DNA of 64,000 nt from Rheinheimera sp. (GCF_030690345.1 NZ_JAUYGV010000001.1:248001-312000); one strand, 5' to 3'; positions 16,570-28,376 are shown, counted from the stretch's first letter. The notes: generated by a model from the sequence alone, not told the origin. Numbers and translations are program-made.

Positions 16570-17802
16570 TTAGTCAAAACCAATCATCGCGCCTTTGGGG
16601 ATCACGATAACGCCACTGGCCGACACATGAAAGCGCTGTTTATCCAGCACCGGGTCTTCACCGATAATAGTACCGGGCGCAATTTTTACATCTTTATCAA
16701 TAATGGCGCGGCGAATACGGCAGCCGCGGCCAATATCGTTGTTGCCCATCAGCACGCATTTTTCAATATAGCTGTGGCTGTGCACATGCACGTTAAAGCC
16801 CAAAATGGACTGATACACAATAGAGCCGCTGACAATACAGCCGGATGCCACCATAGAGCTGATAGCCTGGCCGGTGCGGTTAGCCTCGTCGTGGACAAAT
16901 TTAGCCGGCGGCACCGGTGGCGTATAACCGCGCAGCGGCCAGTATTTGTTGTATAAATCAAACGGCGGCGCAACTGAAATCAGGTCCATATTAGCTTCGT
17001 AATACGAATCTATGGTGCCGACATCACGCCAGTAACCGCTGCTGCTCTCGCTCTCACCACGAATGGTATTGGAGGAAAAATCATACACATACACTTCACC
17101 TGCCGGATACAGCCCCGGAATAATGTTATGGCCAAAATCGTGTTTCGAGTCGGGCTGTTTGGCATCTTCCTCTAATACCGACACCAGGGTTTTGGCTTCA
17201 AAAATGTAATTACCCATTGAGGCCAGTACAAAACCGGGCTTGCCGGGTATGGTTTTCGGGTTGGTTTTCGGCTTTTCTTCAAAACCAATCATTTTACCAT
17301 CGGCATCAACTTCAATTACACCGAATTCATGCGCCTGCTCTACCGGCACCGGAATAGCGGCTACGGTAAGCACGGCTTGCTTGTGGCGATGAAAATCCAG
17401 CATCTGACGTACATCCATTTTGTAGATATGATCGCCGCCAAACACACAGACATGCTCCGGGTCCAGGCCATGAATTAAATGCAGGTTTTGATAGATGGCG
17501 TCAGCTGTACCTAAATACCAGTGTTTACCGGTTTGCATTTGCGCCGGGATCGGGTCAATAAAACGGTTGGTTAAACCGGTAACCCGCCAGGCACGGCTTA
17601 AATGCTTCATTAAAGAGTGGGATTTAAACTGAGTAATAACAAATATTTGCAGTAAATCTGAGTTTACAAAGTTATTTAACACGAAATCGATAATGCGGTA
17701 GTTACCGCCAAACGGTACTGCAGGTTTTGCTCTGACACCGGTTAACGGGGCTAAGCGCGTGCCCTCACCGCCTGCCAGTATCATGGTTAATACCCCGGAC
17801 AT
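16570..17802 (-). CDS. glgC: Glucose-1-phosphate adenylyltransferase (ADP-glucose pyrophosphorylase)
   Basis: GlgC makes ADP-glucose from glucose-1-phosphate and ATP, the committed and usually allosterically controlled step of bacterial glycogen synthesis. 410 residues, slightly shorter than E. coli GlgC (431). Seen: the nucleotide-binding GGEGTRLAPLT near residue 11, the GTADAIYQN segment near 98, GFEEKP near 178, and a C-terminal left-handed beta-helix with hexapeptide-like repeats (CIVSGSIVYQSILG, VKIAPGTIIGEDP). First gene of the glgC-glgA pair. Confidence 0.96.
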   Translation of the reverse strand: MSGVLTMILAGGEGTRLAPLTGVRAKPAVPFGGNYRIIDFVLNNFVNSDLLQIFVITQFKSHSLMKHLSRAWRVTGLTNRFIDPIPAQMQTGKHWYLGTADAIYQNLHLIHGLDPEHVCVFGGDHIYKMDVRQMLDFHRHKQAVLTVAAIPVPVEQAHEFGVIEVDADGKMIGFEEKPKTNPKTIPGKPGFVLASMGNYIFEAKTLVSVLEEDAKQPDSKHDFGHNIIPGLYPAGEVYVYDFSSNTIRGESESSSGYWRDVGTIDSYYEANMDLISVAPPFDLYNKYWPLRGYTPPVPPAKFVHDEANRTGQAISSMVASGCIVSGSIVYQSILGFNVHVHSHSYIEKCVLMGNNDIGRGCRIRRAIIDKDVKIAPGTIIGEDPVLDKQRFHVSASGVIVIPKGAMIGFD

Positions 17803-17956
17803 AGAAACTCCCTGTTGTGCTTGCTGTGTGTGTTTTATAAGCAGTTTGCAAAGCTGATACCAGAATAGCAGCCTGCATGGCGAAAAGGCCAGCAGTCAAT
17901 ATGCATAACTGTTTGCGCCAGCACAAGATAAAAGCCGTAAATGTCTTAAACATGAC

Positions 17957-18031
17957 AAAGGCACCAAAATGGTGCCTTTATTAGTAAGCTTCACTAATGT
18001 AGTGCAGAGCAAGGCACCAGACAGGTGCCTT
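17957..18031. repeat. Three consecutive palindromes behind fadH
   Basis: Two hairpins share the stem GGCACC/GGTGCC: AAGGCACC-GGTGCCTT (18011-18031) directly behind the fadH stop and AAAGGCACC-GGTGCCTTT (17957-17979). Between them is ATTAGT-AAGCTTC-ACTAAT (about 17980-17998). Neither hairpin has a good U-run on the minus strand, so terminator function is possible but weak. Confidence 0.7.
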
Positions 18032-18034
18032 ATA

Positions 18035-20092
<2,058 letters not shown>

Positions 20093-20238
20093 TTAGCTGC
20101 TTTGCTAACGTATAGCAAGCTGTGCCGCCTGGCTTAGCTACAGCAACACATTTACTTACAAATTCCGTTTAGCCTTTAACGCTAAATTGGTTAGCATAGC
20201 ATTATGCACAAGTTGTGATATTTAAACAGGAATTACCT

Positions 20239-22119
20239 ATGACAGAGAGACGTCCCGGCCCGATCCGCCGGCTGTTCAGCGCCATTGCCCGGGTTTACCG
20301 CGGCTTTCGTTCCATTATTCTTAACGTGCTGTTTATCGCTATAGTGGCCTTAATAGCCGTATCGATTTTCAGCGGTGACGATAAAGTGGAAGTGCCGCAC
20401 ACTGCCGCCCTGATCTTAGATCTTAACGGCGATCTGGTAGAAGAAAAACGCTGGACCGACCCTATCGCCACTGCGGTAAACGAAAGCATCGGCGGCCAGG
20501 AAGAATCGCCGGAAGTGCTGGTAAGTGACGTCATCACCGTAATTAACAAAGCCGGCAAAGATAACCGCATTCAGGCACTGGTGCTGGATTTATCCATGCT
20601 GGGCCGGGCCTCGCTGGATAAAATGCAACTGATAGGTACTGCCATTGAAGGCTTTAAAGCCAGCGGCAAAAAAGTACTGGCCTATGGCGGCTACTATGGC
20701 CAGAACCAATATTACCTGGCCAGCTACGCCGATGAAATTAACTTAAGCCCTATGGGTGCGGTTATTCTGGAAGGCTACGGCAGCTACCCGATGTACTACA
20801 AAAATGCACTGGAAAAACTGAAAATTAACACCCATGTATTCCGTGTCGGTACTTATAAATCTGCCGTTGAGCCATTCTTGCGCAACGATATGTCAGATGA
20901 AGCCAAAGAAGCTAACGTTGCCTGGTTAACTGAGCTGTGGAGCGATTATAAACAGCAGGTAGCACAGCGTCGCGGCTTTGCCGTAGATAACTTTGACGAA
21001 ACCTACGCTGCCCTGCTGGAAAAACTTACCGCGGCCGAAGGCGATTTAAGCCAGTATGCCGTTAACGCCGGTCTGGTTGATCAGATTAAAAGCCGCGAAG
21101 CCTTTCGCCGCGACCTGATTGCTATCGTCGGTGAAAATGACGACCACACCTATAACCACGTTACTTTTGCGGATTACGCCGATTTAGTTATTCCGGCACA
21201 GCAATTTGATAACCCGCTGACCGACAAAGTTGCCATAGTAGTAGCGCGTGGCGTAATTGTTGATGGTAGCGCCAAAGCCGGCACTATCGGCGGTGATACT
21301 ACCGCTGCTCTGTTACGCCAGGCACGCCACGATAACAAAGTAAAAGCCGTAGTGCTGCGCATTGACAGCCCTGGCGGCAGTGCTTACGCATCAGAAGTGA
21401 TTGGCCAGGAAATCAGCTTACTGCGCGAAGCCGGCAAGCCGGTAATCGCTTCTATGGGTTCTGTTGCCGCCTCCGGTGGTTACTGGATAGCCGCACCGGC
21501 GAATGAAATTTGGGCCGCGCCTACCACTATCACCGGCTCTATCGGCATCTTTGGTTTACTGCACACCGCAGAGCAAGCTATGCCTACACTGGGCCTGAAT
21601 GTTGACGGTGTCGGCACTACTGAGCTGGCAGGGTTATCTGCCGGCTTACCACTGTTTAAAGGCTTGGAGCCAAAAGCGAAAGACTTGTTTCAATTACTGA
21701 TTGAACGCGGTTATACCGAGTTTTTAACCATGGTGGGTGAAAACCGCAATATGACCAACGCTGAAGTAGACAGTGTGGCTCAGGGCCGTGTCTGGACCGG
21801 ACGTAAAGCACAGGAGCTGGGCCTGGTGGATAAACTCGGCACTATTGATGACGCCATCAAAGCCGCGGCAGAAAAAGCCGGCCTGAGCAACTATGACGTT
21901 AAAGTTGTGCAGCATAAACTGACGCCGGCTGAGCAAATGATTAAAGATCTGCTGGGCGAAGCCAAAGCCCGGGGCTGGTTACCGCAGACTGCGATCAGTG
22001 CCGAGCAAAAACTGCTTGGCAAGTTAACCCAACAGCTGAAACAGGATTTTGTGTTGCTGAACCAGTTTAACGATCCGAATGGCGTATATTCCTACTGCGT
22101 TAGCTGCAGCGTCAACTGA
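20239..22119 (+). CDS. sppA: Signal peptide peptidase SppA, 67 kDa type
   Basis: A membrane-bound serine protease that degrades cleaved signal peptides. The ATG after ACAGGA is preferred over an upstream GTG; this gives 626 residues, close to E. coli SppA (618). One N-terminal membrane span (IILNVLFIAIVALIAVSIF) precedes two tandem S49 domains. The catalytic lysine lies in GTYKSAVEPF near residue 207 and the nucleophile serine in SVAASGGYW near 412, the split Ser/Lys dyad of the long form. A terminator follows. Confidence 0.96.
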   Translation: MTERRPGPIRRLFSAIARVYRGFRSIILNVLFIAIVALIAVSIFSGDDKVEVPHTAALILDLNGDLVEEKRWTDPIATAVNESIGGQEESPEVLVSDVITVINKAGKDNRIQALVLDLSMLGRASLDKMQLIGTAIEGFKASGKKVLAYGGYYGQNQYYLASYADEINLSPMGAVILEGYGSYPMYYKNALEKLKINTHVFRVGTYKSAVEPFLRNDMSDEAKEANVAWLTELWSDYKQQVAQRRGFAVDNFDETYAALLEKLTAAEGDLSQYAVNAGLVDQIKSREAFRRDLIAIVGENDDHTYNHVTFADYADLVIPAQQFDNPLTDKVAIVVARGVIVDGSAKAGTIGGDTTAALLRQARHDNKVKAVVLRIDSPGGSAYASEVIGQEISLLREAGKPVIASMGSVAASGGYWIAAPANEIWAAPTTITGSIGIFGLLHTAEQAMPTLGLNVDGVGTTELAGLSAGLPLFKGLEPKAKDLFQLLIERGYTEFLTMVGENRNMTNAEVDSVAQGRVWTGRKAQELGLVDKLGTIDDAIKAAAEKAGLSNYDVKVVQHKLTPAEQMIKDLLGEAKARGWLPQTAISAEQKLLGKLTQQLKQDFVLLNQFNDPNGVYSYCVSCSVN

Positions 22120-22170
22120 CGCTGCTAACAGCAATCACTAACCACTGACAGTAACACCAAAGTCTATTAC

Positions 22171-22200
22171 AATGCCCGGTACCCACCGGGCATTTTTATT
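22171..22200 (+). terminator. Terminator of sppA
   Basis: AATGCCCGGT-ACCC-ACCGGGCATT stem followed by TTTATTT, about 50 bases behind the sppA stop and directly ahead of ansA. Confidence 0.9.
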
Positions 22201-22220
22201 TCAATTCCAATTTGAGCATT

Positions 22221-23237
22221 ATGAGCAGAAAACGCATTTATGTCGCCTACACCGGCGGCACCATAGGTATGCAGCATTCAGAGCAGGGCTATGTGCCGGT
22301 GCCGGGTTTTTTAACCGATACCGTTAAAAGTATGCCGGAATTTTATCGCGCGGAAATGCCGGAGTTTGATATTCACGAATACCATCCGGTAATTGATTCA
22401 TCTGACATGACACCGGAGCATTGGCGCCATATTGCTGAAGATATTCAGCAGCAATACCACAACTACGACGGCTTTGTGGTGCTGCACGGCACCGACACCA
22501 TGGCCTATACCGCCTCGGCGCTGTCTTTTATGCTGGAAAATCTGCAGAAACCGGTGATTATTACCGGCTCACAAATTCCGTTGGCGCAAATGCGCTCGGA
22601 CGGCCAGGTTAATTTACTCAATGCGTTGTACCTGGCGGCCAACTACCCGATTGCTGAAGTGGCACTGTTTTTTAATAACCAGCTGTTTCGCGGCAACCGC
22701 GCGACTAAAGCCGATGCCAATGGCTTTAATGCCTTTGCTTCGCCGAATTTTCCGCCGCTGCTCGAAGCCGGCATACATATCAACCTGGTAGCCGGTAAAT
22801 TAAGCCAAACCAAAGTAGCCGCGCCGTTAACCCTGGCCTCTGTGGTACCGCAGCCAATCAGTGTGGTTACGCTGTATCCGGGCATTAACACCGATATGAT
22901 CCGTAATATGACCGCTGCGCCGGTACGGGCCTTGATTATTAAGTCTTTTGGTGTCGGTAATGCGCCACAGCGGCCACAGCTGCTGCAAATCCTGCGCGAT
23001 GCCACAGAGCGTGGCTTAATAATAGTTAACTGTACCCAATGTTTTAAAGGCACGGTAAATATGCAGGGTTATGCTACCGGCAATGCTTTGCAACAAAGCG
23101 GCGTAATAAGCGGCTACGATATGACGTTGGAAGCCGCGCTGACCAAACTGCATTACCTGCTGAGCAAACCGCTTAGTGCAGAGCAAATACGCCAACAAAT
23201 GCAGCAAAGCTTACGCGGAGAACTTACTTTTGACTAA
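22221..23237 (+). CDS. ansA: L-asparaginase I, cytoplasmic
   Basis: Hydrolyses asparagine to aspartate and ammonia in the cytosol. The ATG giving MSRKRIYVAYTGGTIG is preferred over a TTG three codons upstream; it gives 338 residues, the length of E. coli AnsA. The two family motifs are present: TGGTIG near residue 11 with the nucleophile threonine, and VLHGTDTMAYTASAL near 87 with the second threonine-aspartate-lysine site. No signal peptide, consistent with the type I enzyme. Confidence 0.95.
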   Translation: MSRKRIYVAYTGGTIGMQHSEQGYVPVPGFLTDTVKSMPEFYRAEMPEFDIHEYHPVIDSSDMTPEHWRHIAEDIQQQYHNYDGFVVLHGTDTMAYTASALSFMLENLQKPVIITGSQIPLAQMRSDGQVNLLNALYLAANYPIAEVALFFNNQLFRGNRATKADANGFNAFASPNFPPLLEAGIHINLVAGKLSQTKVAAPLTLASVVPQPISVVTLYPGINTDMIRNMTAAPVRALIIKSFGVGNAPQRPQLLQILRDATERGLIIVNCTQCFKGTVNMQGYATGNALQQSGVISGYDMTLEAALTKLHYLLSKPLSAEQIRQQMQQSLRGELTFD

Positions 23238-23248
23238 GGCGACAGGAC

Positions 23249-23337
23249 CAATTTACCCACACTAACACGCCGTAAACCCATCCATGGGGGCTCGACTCAG
23301 GCATCCATGCCTTCAACGGTTAGCTTAGGGTAAATTG
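23249..23337. repeat. Structured element: outer stem with two TCCA-loop hairpins (copy A)
   Basis: An outer stem CAATTTACCC / GGGTAAATTG (23249-23258, 23328-23337) continues inward with CTAAC / GTTAG and CCGT / ACGG. It encloses two hairpins with the same four-base loop: CCCA-TCCA-TGGG (23277-23288) and GGCA-TCCA-TGCC (23300-23311), separated by a spacer containing CTCAG. It fills the gap between the convergent ansA and DUF349 genes. It lacks a U-run, so it is not an ordinary terminator. A second element of the same architecture is at 53338-53433. Confidence 0.8.
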
Positions 23338-23355
23338 ATCCGCCGCACCTGCTTT

Positions 23356-26067
23356 TCAGCTAAACAGCAGCTTAACCCGTGCCAGCAACGGCAACTCGGC
23401 TTCAGTAACCGGGCCAAACTGCAGCCAGCGTTTTAGCAGGCTGTGTTTATCCAGCGCACTACCCTGATTATGCTTATCCGATAACAGTAATAACTGCACC
23501 TGTTGCCGCGCACTTTGTTCACCAGGCGGCGACGGCATATCGGCTATCAGCTCCAGCGCCAGGGTGAGTTGCGCCCGGCTGAATTGCTGCTCTTGCTGCT
23601 TGTTAAAATACTCTCTGTAGCCGGCAGCTAATTGCTCTGCGCTGACATCATTAGCGGCCAGCAGATCAAACATCAGGGCAAACTCACGCTGCTGCTGTTG
23701 TTGCTGCCACTGTTGCTGTTTCTGCGTGAGCTTGTCCTGTAAGCGGCGTACCGCTTGCTGCGCCGCACCGCTGTCGGCCGGAAACGCCTGCAACTGTTGT
23801 TGTAGCTGTGCCAGAGCATCGGGGGCATCAGCGGCATCCACTGCAGCAGTTAACGCTGCCAGCTCCGCTTCCAGCTGTTTTAACTGCGCTTGTTCGGCGT
23901 GTTTTTGCTGCTCAAACTGCTCTGAACGGGCATTAAAGAAACCATCGCAAACGGCGCGAAATTGCTGCCACAGCGCTTGATCCTGCTTACGCGCCGCATT
24001 GCCGGTGCTTTTCCACTGCTGCTGGCATTCTTTCAGCACCTTAGCGGTTTGATTAGGCTCTGCCAGATTAACTGCCGCTTTGGCTTGCTCAATCAGCTGC
24101 TGCTTTGCCGCAGCGGCTTGTTGCTGCAAGGCACTCAGCTGCTCACGCAGTGGCATCAACGCCTGGTTAAATTGCTCATTCAGTGCCGCAAACTGCTGTT
24201 TATCAACGGCACCGGCTTGCTGCCAGGCTTGCTTTAGCTGCTGCAGCCCGGCATCCAGCGCTTTGGCATCCGGCTGGCTCAGGGCAAACTGTTGTGCCCG
24301 ATTGATAATTTGCTGACGTTGCAGCACATGCTCAGCGCGCAGCGCATCCTGCGCAGCAAAATAGGCACGGCACGGTGCAAACGCTTGTTCACACGCTTGG
24401 TCAAAGGCCGCGTTCAGCTCTGCTTCTAACGCCGGGTCGGCTTTGCCGAAACTGTTCCATTGTGCTCTGGCCTGTTTTACCTCGTCGGCACGTTGGCGCA
24501 TCTGGTTTTCTGTCAGCTCACTGCTTAGCTGCTGCATCTGTTGCAACAACTGCTGCTTGCGCGGCGTGGCAATATATTCCTGCCAATCGGCCAGCTCGGC
24601 CATTTTATCGCGGGCAAAGTCGTAGTCTTTACTCAACTGCGCCTGCTGTACCGCAGTCAGCTGCTGGTAATCCTGTTCAATGCCTTTAAATAAGCCAAAC
24701 AATACTTTGTACTTACCGGCACTGTATAACCGACGGTACTGCGCCAGCTTGCTACGGCACTGGCGCTGGGTTTTCTCTGCTTGCTGACTAAAGGCTTTTT
24801 CTGCTTGCTGCCACTGCTGTGCCAGGGCATTTTTTGCCTGCAATAAACTGGCCGGCACGGCAATGATCATGGCTTTACTTAACTGACGCCACTGCTGTTG
24901 CCATTGCTGCAATTGCTCTGCTACCGCCGCAAAGGCTTCTGCCGTATCCGGCAGCGGCTGAGACGCCCAATCTGCCACGATACGGGTTAAGGCGGCTAAC
25001 TGCTCTGCTAATTCAGGCAGCTGTGTTAACTGCTGCTGTAACTGAGTGATGCGGTTATGCAGCGCGGTTTTATTTGTTACCTCAGCTGCGGCCAGCTCTG
25101 TTGCCAGGCCGCTTAGCTGTTGTTCTAACTGCTGCGCTGCACTGATGTCAGTCGCCAATAACGCCTGTTGCAGCGCCTGCTCCAGCGTATCAATACGCTG
25201 CTGTAGCGCCTGTTGTGCTGCTGCTTTGGCCGCGGCGGCGGCTTGCTCAGCCTGTTGTTGGCTAAGCTCTGCTAAGCGCGGTGCTAACCACTGGTTAAGT
25301 TGCGCCACAATTTTGTCGTACTTGGCGCGAAACTCTGCAGCTTCATTGCCCAGACACGGCAATTCTGCTTCCAGCTGTTGCCACTGTGTTTGATACTCCG
25401 CCAGTTGTGCCGGCAGCTCTGCCAGATCAACCCGCTCGCGCGCTGCATTCAGCTTTGCCAGTAACAGGGTTAATTGTTTACGCAGCAGTTGCGGCTTTTG
25501 TTTTTCTTCCTGCAGCTGTGTCAGTTTGTGTTGCAGGCTGACCAATAATTCGCCATCGAGCTGTTTGGCCAATTTTTCCAGCAGTTTTTCATCCTCTATT
25601 TGTGCCAGCAACTGCTGCTTTTGCGCTGGTTGCAGCACCGGATCCTGCAGTGCTTTCACATTCAATTCGGCTTTATTTAAACGCTGTAACAGGCTGAATT
25701 TAATGCCGGCGTCGGTTTCAGTTTGCGCCAGTTGCTCCAAAATACTGCTGCGGTTGCACTGGGCAATAAATTGCTGCTTTAATTTCGGCTCGACCTGATT
25801 GTGCAGCAACTGTTTAATCAGGGTTTGTTCGGCCAGTTGCTGCAGGCGTTCTGCGCTGTCCTGTTTGCTGGCTTGCCACCACAGGGCAAAGTCGTTCAGT
25901 TTGAGCAGTGCTGCTTTGCGCACCGCTTCAGCACCGTCGTTAAACGCCAGCTCATGCAGCACCGTTTTGTGCGCCTGCTCATCAGTATTAAGTTCTGTGA
26001 TGGCCAATTGACGCACAGCGGCATCCGGGTGTTGCCACTTCGGTTTGAAAAAACGTTTAAAGATCAT
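23356..26067 (-). CDS. DUF349 domain-containing protein, large glutamine-rich
   Basis: 903 residues, nearly all alpha-helical and very rich in Gln, Ala and Leu, with repeated three-helix units containing W-x-x-x-(G/A) patterns (QQWKSTGNAARKQD, QARAQWNSFGKADPAL) typical of DUF349 repeats. Extended coiled coils are likely. DUF349 proteins are cytosolic and poorly characterised. The ATG giving MIFKRFFKPKWQHP is chosen; it overlaps the stop of the upstream yeaC-like gene by 11 bases, suggesting coupled translation. Confidence 0.88.
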   Translation of the reverse strand: MIFKRFFKPKWQHPDAAVRQLAITELNTDEQAHKTVLHELAFNDGAEAVRKAALLKLNDFALWWQASKQDSAERLQQLAEQTLIKQLLHNQVEPKLKQQFIAQCNRSSILEQLAQTETDAGIKFSLLQRLNKAELNVKALQDPVLQPAQKQQLLAQIEDEKLLEKLAKQLDGELLVSLQHKLTQLQEEKQKPQLLRKQLTLLLAKLNAARERVDLAELPAQLAEYQTQWQQLEAELPCLGNEAAEFRAKYDKIVAQLNQWLAPRLAELSQQQAEQAAAAAKAAAQQALQQRIDTLEQALQQALLATDISAAQQLEQQLSGLATELAAAEVTNKTALHNRITQLQQQLTQLPELAEQLAALTRIVADWASQPLPDTAEAFAAVAEQLQQWQQQWRQLSKAMIIAVPASLLQAKNALAQQWQQAEKAFSQQAEKTQRQCRSKLAQYRRLYSAGKYKVLFGLFKGIEQDYQQLTAVQQAQLSKDYDFARDKMAELADWQEYIATPRKQQLLQQMQQLSSELTENQMRQRADEVKQARAQWNSFGKADPALEAELNAAFDQACEQAFAPCRAYFAAQDALRAEHVLQRQQIINRAQQFALSQPDAKALDAGLQQLKQAWQQAGAVDKQQFAALNEQFNQALMPLREQLSALQQQAAAAKQQLIEQAKAAVNLAEPNQTAKVLKECQQQWKSTGNAARKQDQALWQQFRAVCDGFFNARSEQFEQQKHAEQAQLKQLEAELAALTAAVDAADAPDALAQLQQQLQAFPADSGAAQQAVRRLQDKLTQKQQQWQQQQQQREFALMFDLLAANDVSAEQLAAGYREYFNKQQEQQFSRAQLTLALELIADMPSPPGEQSARQQVQLLLLSDKHNQGSALDKHSLLKRWLQFGPVTEAELPLLARVKLLFS

Positions 26068-26338
26068 CGTGCGGGAACCTTGCAATGGTCGGCTGAGTTT
26101 CGAATTGTTTTTTTAGTTCGGCTTTGGATTTTTGTATCATCTGACCATCGGCGCCGATGGTAAAGAGCTCGTTTGATTTTAGTACCTGTGCCTGGTACGC
26201 CATCACCAACTGCAAACTGTGCGCCCGTTGTGCTTCTGTCATGGCATTACCATCCGCCCAGCGGCCGGTGGCCACGGCTTCTGCCAATTTTTCATAGGTG
26301 TCAGGTGTCATCGCCTGCACTAAGGCATTAAACGGCAT
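26057..26338 (-). CDS. yeaC: DUF1315 family protein, YeaC-like
   Basis: 93 residues matching E. coli YeaC throughout: an N-terminal MTPDTYEKLAEAVATGRW, then an LQLVMAYQAQ helix, and a C-terminal GQMIQKSKAELKKQF. Function is unknown in the family. It lies between a zinc-ribbon membrane protein (stop and start adjacent) and the DUF349 gene (overlapping), so the three form an operon. Confidence 0.88.
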   Translation of the reverse strand: MPFNALVQAMTPDTYEKLAEAVATGRWADGNAMTEAQRAHSLQLVMAYQAQVLKSNELFTIGADGQMIQKSKAELKKQFETQPTIARFPHDDL

Positions 26339-26668
26339 TTATTTGCGCCCTTTTTTCAACAACATAATGCGGATGCGGGTAATAATGTACCAGCAAAAGC
26401 CGATAGCGCTCAGGCCCATAAAGGCAATTTGCTGCAAACTGCCCTGCGCCGGCGAAAACCAGTATATGGAGCCAAAGCCACCCAAAAACAACAGCATAGA
26501 CAACATGCCGTGATTCATCAGGCTTTGTGATTTGCTCAGACGCTTATCGCGGGCCAGCGACTCCAGCTTTTCAGCCGACAGATTGCTCAGGTCTTGTTTA
26601 CAGCCGCTGCATTGCGGACTTTTATCAGAAATTTTTTGTCCGCAAAACGGACAGGAAATAATAGCCAT
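26339..26668 (-). CDS. Zinc-ribbon membrane protein
   Basis: 109 residues. The N-terminal zinc ribbon CPFCGQ...CSGCKQ (residues 6-23) is followed by a charged linker and two hydrophobic spans (about 54-70 and 79-97). Probably an inner-membrane protein with a cytosolic metal-binding head. GGAG lies well placed before the ATG. First gene of the unit with yeaC and DUF349. No specific function known. Confidence 0.75.
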   Translation of the reverse strand: MAIISCPFCGQKISDKSPQCSGCKQDLSNLSAEKLESLARDKRLSKSQSLMNHGMLSMLLFLGGFGSIYWFSPAQGSLQQIAFMGLSAIGFCWYIITRIRIMLLKKGRK

Positions 26669-26703
26669 GGTACTCCAATCTAAATTGCGGCGGCTTGCTC
26701 CGC

Positions 26704-28368
26704 CTACTGCATTGCCTGGTATATTTTACTCATGATGCTGCCATACATACCAGTTTCAAACTGATCGCCGGCAAAATAATAACTGTCGTCGCCTTGCGCC
26801 ACAATCGGGCTGTGCTTTTTATTGGTCAGCAGCACCACGACTAAACCGTAATACGGATCAATCAGCGTAGCGGTTCCGGTCCAACCGGTATGACCAAACG
26901 CATAAGCACTGGCATAAGGGCCAAAGTGCCAGTTTAAATCGCCCTGCACCGCCGTGCGCCAGCCCAGACCCACGGTATGGTCGCTAACCGACGGCCGGAC
27001 AAATTGCTGGATAATGGCCTGACTGAACACCGGCGTTAACTCATAGCCGCCGTGCAGGGCCAGCATGGCAAGCTCAGCAGTTTCGCGGGCGGTAGAAAAC
27101 AAACCGGCATGGCCGGCTACGCCGTCAAACGCATAACGGGCTTTTTCATCGTGCACGGTACCGCGCACTACCCCGCCCTGATCTGCCGGAAACTGCACAC
27201 GGCCACCACGGCTGTTGCCATCCAGCTCAGTGGCGGCGATCTGTGTTGCTGCTATACCTTTGCGCAGTGGATTAAACAGGGTGTGGTTCAGCCCCATTGG
27301 CCGGTACAGCTGTTGTTCCAGGTACTGATCCTGCGGCATACCGCTGATGCGTTCAATCAACAGCCCCAGCAGCATGTAGTCGATGTCACTGTACACCGCT
27401 TTGCCGCCGCGCTCGCGCACAAAGGGCACCCGGGTGGCAATCAGCTGCATACTGCGGGCACGGTCGGTAGAGTAAAACGCCGCACCATGATGGTTATCCG
27501 GTTTATGAAAATGCACTTCCGGCTCGTAGCCGGCATTGTGCAGGAGTAAATCCCGCACCAGCCGCTGCTCGCGGCCATCGCCCTGATATTCGGCCAGGTA
27601 ATGTTGCAGCGGCAGGTTAATATCCAGCTGCCCGCTGTGCACCAACTGCATAATGGCATAGTTAGTGGCGTACATCTTGGTGTTAGAGGCCAGATCAAAC
27701 AAGGTATCTGTCTGCATCGGCTCAGGCTGCGCCAGCGCTTTACCGCTGGTGTCATAACGGCTGGCATAGCCGTAGGCAGTGTGTTTAACAATCTTGCCGT
27801 CTTTGGCAATCAGCAACACAGCGCCGGCAAAGCCCATGGTTATTTCGCGCTCAATCAGCTGATCTAACTGCGCTAAAGTCTGCACAGACATAGCGGCATC
27901 TTCTGCTGTGCCGTCAACTAAGCGCGGATAAGGCACCACTATGCGCAGCTGCGCACCCAGCGGCTGGATATCCAGCAGTTCCAGCTGGTTCAGGCCGTCA
28001 CGCGTTACCTTGCTGATATCCAGCGTCAGGTAGCGGCCCAGCGCTGCCGGCGCGGTTATTGGCAGTACAGTGCCATTAATACTTAAGGTAAAAGCTTGGG
28101 TGCTGCCTAAATCTACCAGCAACTGTCCCTGCTGACGATAGGCGGTAAAACTGCGCCGGTTATTCACCAGAGCGCGTTTACTGCTTGTCTCCGGCCAGCT
28201 GACATCCAACTGCCCCACAGCATTGCCGCTAAGCAGTGCCTGGCGCTGTGTCTCAGTTTGGCTGCCAAGCGGCAATGGCGATACAGCCAGCCAGTGTTGC
28301 ACTGCAGCACAGCTGCTTAGCGTCAGTATTACTGACACTAACAGCAAACGCTTAGCCCCGGTTAACAT
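26704..28368 (-). CDS. Serine hydrolase lipoprotein, penicillin-binding protein 4B / YfeW-like
   Basis: 554 residues. A lipoprotein signal (LLLVSVILTLSSC) anchors it, probably to the outer membrane. After an N-terminal beta-rich region of about 130 residues comes a beta-lactamase-fold domain with SNTK (SxxK) near 233, YSD (YxN-like) near 315, and HTGWTGT as the third motif near 490. This resembles E. coli YfeW, a DD-carboxypeptidase-like protein with an extra insert. A cell-wall-modifying role is likely but the substrate is unproven. The ATG is one codon inside an upstream TTG. It lies 8 bases behind the carboxypeptidase gene, so likely one operon. Confidence 0.8.
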   Translation of the reverse strand: MLTGAKRLLLVSVILTLSSCAAVQHWLAVSPLPLGSQTETQRQALLSGNAVGQLDVSWPETSSKRALVNNRRSFTAYRQQGQLLVDLGSTQAFTLSINGTVLPITAPAALGRYLTLDISKVTRDGLNQLELLDIQPLGAQLRIVVPYPRLVDGTAEDAAMSVQTLAQLDQLIEREITMGFAGAVLLIAKDGKIVKHTAYGYASRYDTSGKALAQPEPMQTDTLFDLASNTKMYATNYAIMQLVHSGQLDINLPLQHYLAEYQGDGREQRLVRDLLLHNAGYEPEVHFHKPDNHHGAAFYSTDRARSMQLIATRVPFVRERGGKAVYSDIDYMLLGLLIERISGMPQDQYLEQQLYRPMGLNHTLFNPLRKGIAATQIAATELDGNSRGGRVQFPADQGGVVRGTVHDEKARYAFDGVAGHAGLFSTARETAELAMLALHGGYELTPVFSQAIIQQFVRPSVSDHTVGLGWRTAVQGDLNWHFGPYASAYAFGHTGWTGTATLIDPYYGLVVVLLTNKKHSPIVAQGDDSYYFAGDQFETGMYGSIMSKIYQAMQ

Positions 28369-28376
28369 CAAGGTTA

